Origin: an uncultured Collinsella sp.
GTDB taxonomy: Bacteria > Actinomycetota > Coriobacteriia > Coriobacteriales > Coriobacteriaceae
DNA length: 9,052 nt
Reading direction: 5' to 3'
NCBI GenBank assembly: GCA_900754075.1
Contig: CAAEBN010000073.1
Span: 1 to 9,052, forward strand
The translations under genes and the position numbers were made by a program. Below the pieces are notes generated by a model. It saw only the letters and a program-made list of their open reading frames with translations. It had not been told where the DNA came from and searched no databases. This document shows, one piece after another, positions 7,104 to 9,052 of this stretch. Each line of letters begins with the position of its first letter. The stretch's first letter is position 1.

Positions 7104-7970
7104 CTAGAGACCAGGTTCTCCAAGCAGGTTAACAATGTGATATGCGAGATAACTCTTCTCGGCATCGGTAACGACAACGTTATAGGTAGACGACAAGTGG
7201 GCGGCTATGGCGTCCGCGCACGAGAATGCGCACGGATACGCCGTCTCATCGATTCGGAACAGCGCGTCGCCATTGATTTGCCCGGCCGTGGGGTCAAGCG
7301 CCCGCTGTGCGAAAAACTGCAGGTGGCGGACGAAACGCTCATAGGGCAACGAGGTGTCATCGAGGGTCGTAGCATAGCGCTTGGAAACAATCGCGAGCAC
7401 GTCGCGAACAAGCTGGACCGAGACGATTAGACGGTCGGAGCGTTGCGGCATGGTGGCGTTGACGATATGCAAGGTAATGAAACCCTGCTCCTCCTCGCTC
7501 ATCTGGATGCCCATATACTCCTTGATAATCTGCAGGGCACGGCCCGCAAGCGCATACTCCTTGCGATAGAACTGCTGGATCTCGAGCAGCAACGGATTCT
7601 CACAGGAGACGCCCTTGCGCTCACGCTCCAAAGCAAGGCTGATATGGTCTGCGAGAGCAATGAGAATCTTGTCGTTGATATCAACATTGAGCTCTCGACG
7701 GAGCATCTGAACGATTTCCTCGGAAATCACGAGGTTGACGGTGGGGATGGACTCCAAAAGATGTGCCAAGCGGTCAATCGTACGCGAGTCCTGAGAAGTT
7801 CCCTCCTGCAACGCGTAGGTCTTTTCGATCGACGCCTCGTCGATGGCATCGCCCGCATGACGGCCAAAGCAGAGGCCTCGACCGATGACGATGAGCTCGG
7901 AGCCATCGTCCGAAGTGACCATTGCGACGTTGTTGTTAAAAACTCGCTTGATAACCACGGTACCCACCAC
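7104..7970 (-). CDS. licT: BglG/LicT-family transcription antiterminator
   Basis: RNA-binding regulator that stabilises an antiterminator hairpin in PTS operon leaders. The 288-residue product has the N-terminal CAT RNA-binding domain (about 5-60; FNNNVAMV at 11-18, ELIVIGRGLCFG at 25-36) and two PRD domains. The regulatory histidines are all present: H109 and H168 in PRD1, H216 and H278 in PRD2. Each sits nine residues later than LicT H100, H159, H207 and H269, matching the extended N-terminus. PTS phosphorylation of PRD1 normally inhibits and of PRD2 activates. The start codon is GTG; 7970, 7967 and 7958 are all possible. I list 7970, 6 nt past the EIIA stop, although GGTGG just before 7958 also fits and the family usually begins nearer the CAT motif. 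The likely target is the leader hairpin at 8570-8601, giving autoregulation. Confidence 0.92.
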   Translation of the reverse strand: MVGTVVIKRVFNNNVAMVTSDDGSELIVIGRGLCFGRHAGDAIDEASIEKTYALQEGTSQDSRTIDRLAHLLESIPTVNLVISEEIVQMLRRELNVDINDKILIALADHISLALERERKGVSCENPLLLEIQQFYRKEYALAGRALQIIKEYMGIQMSEEEQGFITLHIVNATMPQRSDRLIVSVQLVRDVLAIVSKRYATTLDDTSLPYERFVRHLQFFAQRALDPTAGQINGDALFRIDETAYPCAFSCADAIAAHLSSTYNVVVTDAEKSYLAYHIVNLLGEPGL

Positions 7971-7976
7971 AAGAAT

Positions 7977-8489
7977 TTACTCGGAAAGCCAGACGACAGG
8001 CTCTTTAACAGCAACAGGGCCGGAAGCATGCTCACGAAGAGTCGAGTTCTCCGAGCGCTCGCACACGATAACGAAGACCGTGGGATCGAAGCCGGCGGCG
8101 CGAACCGCGTCGAAATCGACCTCGACGAGGGGCTGGCCCGCGTCGACATGGTCACCCTGGGCAACTAGCGCATGGAAGCCCTTGCCCTCAAGCTTAACAG
8201 TGTCGATTCCGATATGCAGCATCACCTGAGCAGAGCTGTCGTCGGACATGATGCCCAGCGCGTGCTCAGTCGGAAACAGCGCCGCGACGGTACCGGAAAC
8301 GGGAGCGCACACCGCTCCCTCTTGGGGAACCACGGCAACGCCATCGCCCACGGCACGGCTGCTAAAAGCGGGGTCATTGGTATTTTCTAGATGAACAAGC
8401 TCGCCGGAAACGGGAGCGAGGATTTCGAACTCGGAAGCTGCAGTCTTCTGCTCATCCGAACCGCCCATCAGGCGAGAAAAGAAACCCAT
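7977..8489 (-). CDS. crr: PTS glucose-family EIIA, stand-alone (Crr-like)
   Basis: Soluble phosphocarrier that receives phosphate from HPr and passes it to the EIIB domain. The 170-residue product matches E. coli EIIA-Glc in length (169). Key sites are His92 in VMLHIGIDTVKLEGKGF, equivalent to the phospho-accepting His90, and His76 in FPTEHALGI, equivalent to the assisting His75. The APVSGEL block (25-31) and the EGAVCAPVSGTV block (57-68) are typical family elements. A short N-terminal segment (MGFFSRLMGG) resembles the E. coli N-terminus. I chose the ATG at 8489 because AAGGGA lies 9 nt upstream; the in-frame ATG at 8507 sits on the end of the leader terminator without a ribosome site. It is first in the operon and fills the domain missing from the EIICB two genes downstream. 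Confidence 0.93.
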   Translation of the reverse strand: MGFFSRLMGGSDEQKTAASEFEILAPVSGELVHLENTNDPAFSSRAVGDGVAVVPQEGAVCAPVSGTVAALFPTEHALGIMSDDSSAQVMLHIGIDTVKLEGKGFHALVAQGDHVDAGQPLVEVDFDAVRAAGFDPTVFVIVCERSENSTLREHASGPVAVKEPVVWLSE

Positions 8490-8497
8490 GGTGGCAT

Positions 8498-8503
8498 GTC
8501 CCT
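8498..8503 (-). promoter_or_regulatory. Ribosome binding site that decides the EIIA start
   Basis: AAGGGA on the minus strand, 8 to 9 nt before the ATG at 8489 and a few bases after the terminator T-run. It falls inside the possible N-terminal extension from the ATG at 8507, which supports the shorter protein. Confidence 0.6.
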
Positions 8504-8507
8504 TCAT

Positions 8508-8577
8508 AAATAAAGCCCAACCAAAATCAAGCGAATGCATCCATAGAGACACACCCGTTCAAAGACTTTGGTTAGGC
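8508..8577 (-). terminator. Intrinsic terminator in the leader of the crr-licT-malP-glvA operon
   Basis: On the minus strand the arm GCCTAACCAAA (8577-8567) pairs with TTTGGTTGGGC (8525-8515) with one G-U. The stem extends by three more pairs (8566-8564 with 8526-8528, one G-U) to 14 bp, and is followed at once by TTTATTT (8514-8508). The loop is unusually long, about 35 nt. It lies between the promoter and the first start codon, so it would block the whole operon unless bypassed. Its 5' arm is shared with the antiterminator hairpin at 8570-8601. Confidence 0.82.
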
Positions 8578-8601
8578 CCACGTCCGAGGGACTCGGTAAC
8601 C
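8570..8601 (-). promoter_or_regulatory. Antiterminator (RAT-like) hairpin, probable target of the operon's LicT-type protein
   Basis: The minus-strand RNA has outer arms GGTTA (8601-8597) and TAACC (8574-8570), and an inner stem CCGAG/CTCGG (8596-8592 with 8588-8584) with a TCC loop. About 9 nt bulge on the 3' side. The 5' side reads GTTACCG, close to the GTTACTG seen in classical ribonucleic antiterminator sites. The 3' arm occupies the first half of the terminator stem, so the two hairpins exclude each other. This is the layout of BglG/LicT control. The asymmetric bulge differs from the B. subtilis and E. coli sites, so binding is inferred. Confidence 0.7.
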
Positions 8602-8625
8602 TTCCGCATTTCTTTTACGGGAGCT

Positions 8626-8653
8626 ATTGTAGACAAGCCCAAAGCCAGAACAA
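8626..8653 (-). promoter_or_regulatory. Probable sigma-70-type promoter of the sugar operon
   Basis: On the minus strand a -10 hexamer TACAAT (8631-8626, five of six consensus bases) is preceded by TTGTTC (8653-8648, three of six) at a 16-bp spacing. Transcription would begin near 8619, about 18 nt before the antiterminator hairpin. The weak -35 suggests help from an activator, and direct repeats lie just upstream. Confidence 0.6.
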
Positions 8654-8663
8654 TCATTATGAC

Positions 8664-8699
8664 CGATGAACGGTATTTTTTCGTCGATAAACGGTATTT
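8664..8699. repeat. Tandem direct repeats, candidate regulator binding sites
   Basis: CGATGAACGGTATTT (8664-8678) and CGATAAACGGTATTT (8685-8699) match at 14 of 15 positions and are offset by 21 bp, which is two turns of the DNA helix. The proximal copy ends about 10 bp above the -35 hexamer of the sugar operon. This fits an activator that binds two sites on one face of the DNA. No regulator is assigned. Confidence 0.6.
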
Positions 8700-8735
8700 A
8701 GGCGACACTCAGGGACACTCCTTGTTTGGCGCATT

Positions 8736-8861
8736 GGGGACAGGTTACTTTGCACCAATCATGAGTTGCGGTGAAATAGGGACTGAAAAGCCGCTCAAAA
8801 GGCCAAAACAGTCCGTATTCCACCGCAACTTCAAAACGTTGGTTCAAACCAACCTGTCCCC
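8736..8861. repeat. 126-bp imperfect palindrome, REP/MITE-like
   Basis: The ends GGGGACAGGTT (8736-8746) and AACCTGTCCCC (8851-8861) are perfect 11-bp inverted repeats. Inside, 8764-8785 pairs with 8809-8830 at 20 of 22 positions, with a 23-nt loop. The two stems are joined by unpaired arms of 17 and 20 nt. A further small palindrome, GTTGGTT-CA-AACCAAC (8838-8853), overlaps the right end. The GGGGACAGGTT...TTGCACC edge recalls intergenic repeats found with REP-associated tyrosine transposases in many bacteria. No transposase lies in this window. It sits in the gap between the helicase terminator and the sugar promoter. Confidence 0.65.
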
Positions 8862-8876
8862 CTTGCACTAAAAAGA

Positions 8877-8901
8877 GCCCCGAGCATAGTCTGCTCGGGG
8901 C
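8877..8901 (-). terminator. Intrinsic terminator of the RGG-tailed gene
   Basis: GCCCCGAGCA (8877-8886) and TGCTCGGGGC (8892-8901) form a perfect 10-bp stem with a 5-nt loop. On the minus strand it is followed by TCTTTTTAG, a clear T-run. It lies 37 nt past the stop codon at 8938 and isolates the sugar operon from upstream transcription. Confidence 0.9.
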
Positions 8902-8937
8902 CCTTAGTTCGCCTCGCTCTAGCGTGCGACGCGTATG

Positions 8938-9052
8938 TTACTTGCGCTTGCCGCCGCCGTCGCCGGGGCGACGGGAGCTACCGCCGCGCTTGCCGCCACG
9001 ATTGTTGCCATAGCTGCCACGGTTATCGCGACCGCCGGCACGACCGCCGCGG
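8938..9052 (-). CDS. C-terminal RGG-rich tail, probably of a DEAD-box RNA helicase (partial)
   Basis: Only the last 37 codons and a TAA stop are visible; the gene enters from the right edge. The tail is almost all Gly, Arg, Ser, Asn and Lys, with repeated RGG-like units (RGGR, NRGGKRGGSSR) and a basic end GGGKRK. Such tails are typical of bacterial DEAD-box RNA helicases (DeaD/CsdA type), where they add nonspecific RNA binding. The catalytic domain is outside the window, so another RNA-binding protein with a Gly/Arg tail remains possible. A strong terminator follows the stop codon, so this is the last gene of its transcript. Confidence 0.65.
   Translation of the reverse strand, partial: RGGRAGGRDNRGSYGNNRGGKRGGSSRRPGDGGGKRK

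Noticed and set aside
7968..8229. Plus-strand open frames antisense to the EIIA and antiterminator genes
   Set aside because: No domain or ribosome site, and the minus strand here encodes proteins with conserved phosphorylation histidines.
8488..8871. 127-codon open frame on the plus strand
   Set aside because: Crosses the EIIA start, the leader terminator, the promoter and the palindrome. No ribosome site and no domain; better explained by the regulatory elements it overlaps.
1..9052. CRISPR array, tRNA or rRNA genes
   Set aside because: No regularly spaced repeats and no cloverleaf or rRNA-like stretch seen on either strand.

Overview
The window looks like a high-GC, anaerobic, sugar-fermenting bacterium with a PTS. 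An [FeFe] hydrogenase sits next to a maltose-type PTS operon, the genes are densely packed, and coding GC is high, so long antisense reading frames appear by chance. This points to a gut Coriobacteriia member such as Collinsella. That assignment is inferred from gene content and composition, not from a marker gene. Every gene I can support lies on the minus strand, so transcription runs from high to low coordinates.

Right edge (about 8736-9052): the last 37 codons of an RGG-rich protein, probably the tail of a DEAD-box RNA helicase, followed by an intrinsic terminator (8877-8901) and a 126-bp imperfect palindrome (8736-8861) that resembles a REP/MITE-type repeat.

Sugar operon (8700 down to 3932): two direct repeats one double helical turn apart, a promoter, and a leader in which an antiterminator-like hairpin overlaps the 5' arm of an intrinsic terminator. 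Then come a stand-alone EIIA (crr-like), a BglG/LicT-type antiterminator, a maltose/alpha-glucoside PTS EIICB, and a GH4 6-phospho-alpha-glucosidase. A hairpin terminator closes the unit. The genes fit one circuit. EIIA supplies the phosphotransfer domain that EIICB lacks. EIICB imports and phosphorylates an alpha-glucoside such as maltose. The GH4 enzyme hydrolyses the 6'-phosphate. The antiterminator, itself controlled by PTS phosphorylation, lets RNA polymerase through the leader terminator.

Hydrogenase operon (3931 down to 1): an upstream region of about 250 bp holds several inverted repeats. It is followed by a chimeric subunit (NuoF-type 4Fe-4S domain joined to a GltD-like flavoprotein), a complete multi-cluster [FeFe] hydrogenase HydA, and the start of a Tat-dependent lipoprotein cut by the window edge. 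The HydA plus GltD-like pairing matches what HydDB calls group A2 (glutamate synthase-linked) hydrogenases, whose physiological electron partners are poorly defined.

The parts most worth a second look are the hydrogenase/GltD chimera pair with its downstream Tat lipoprotein, the overlapping antiterminator/terminator leader, and the large palindrome.
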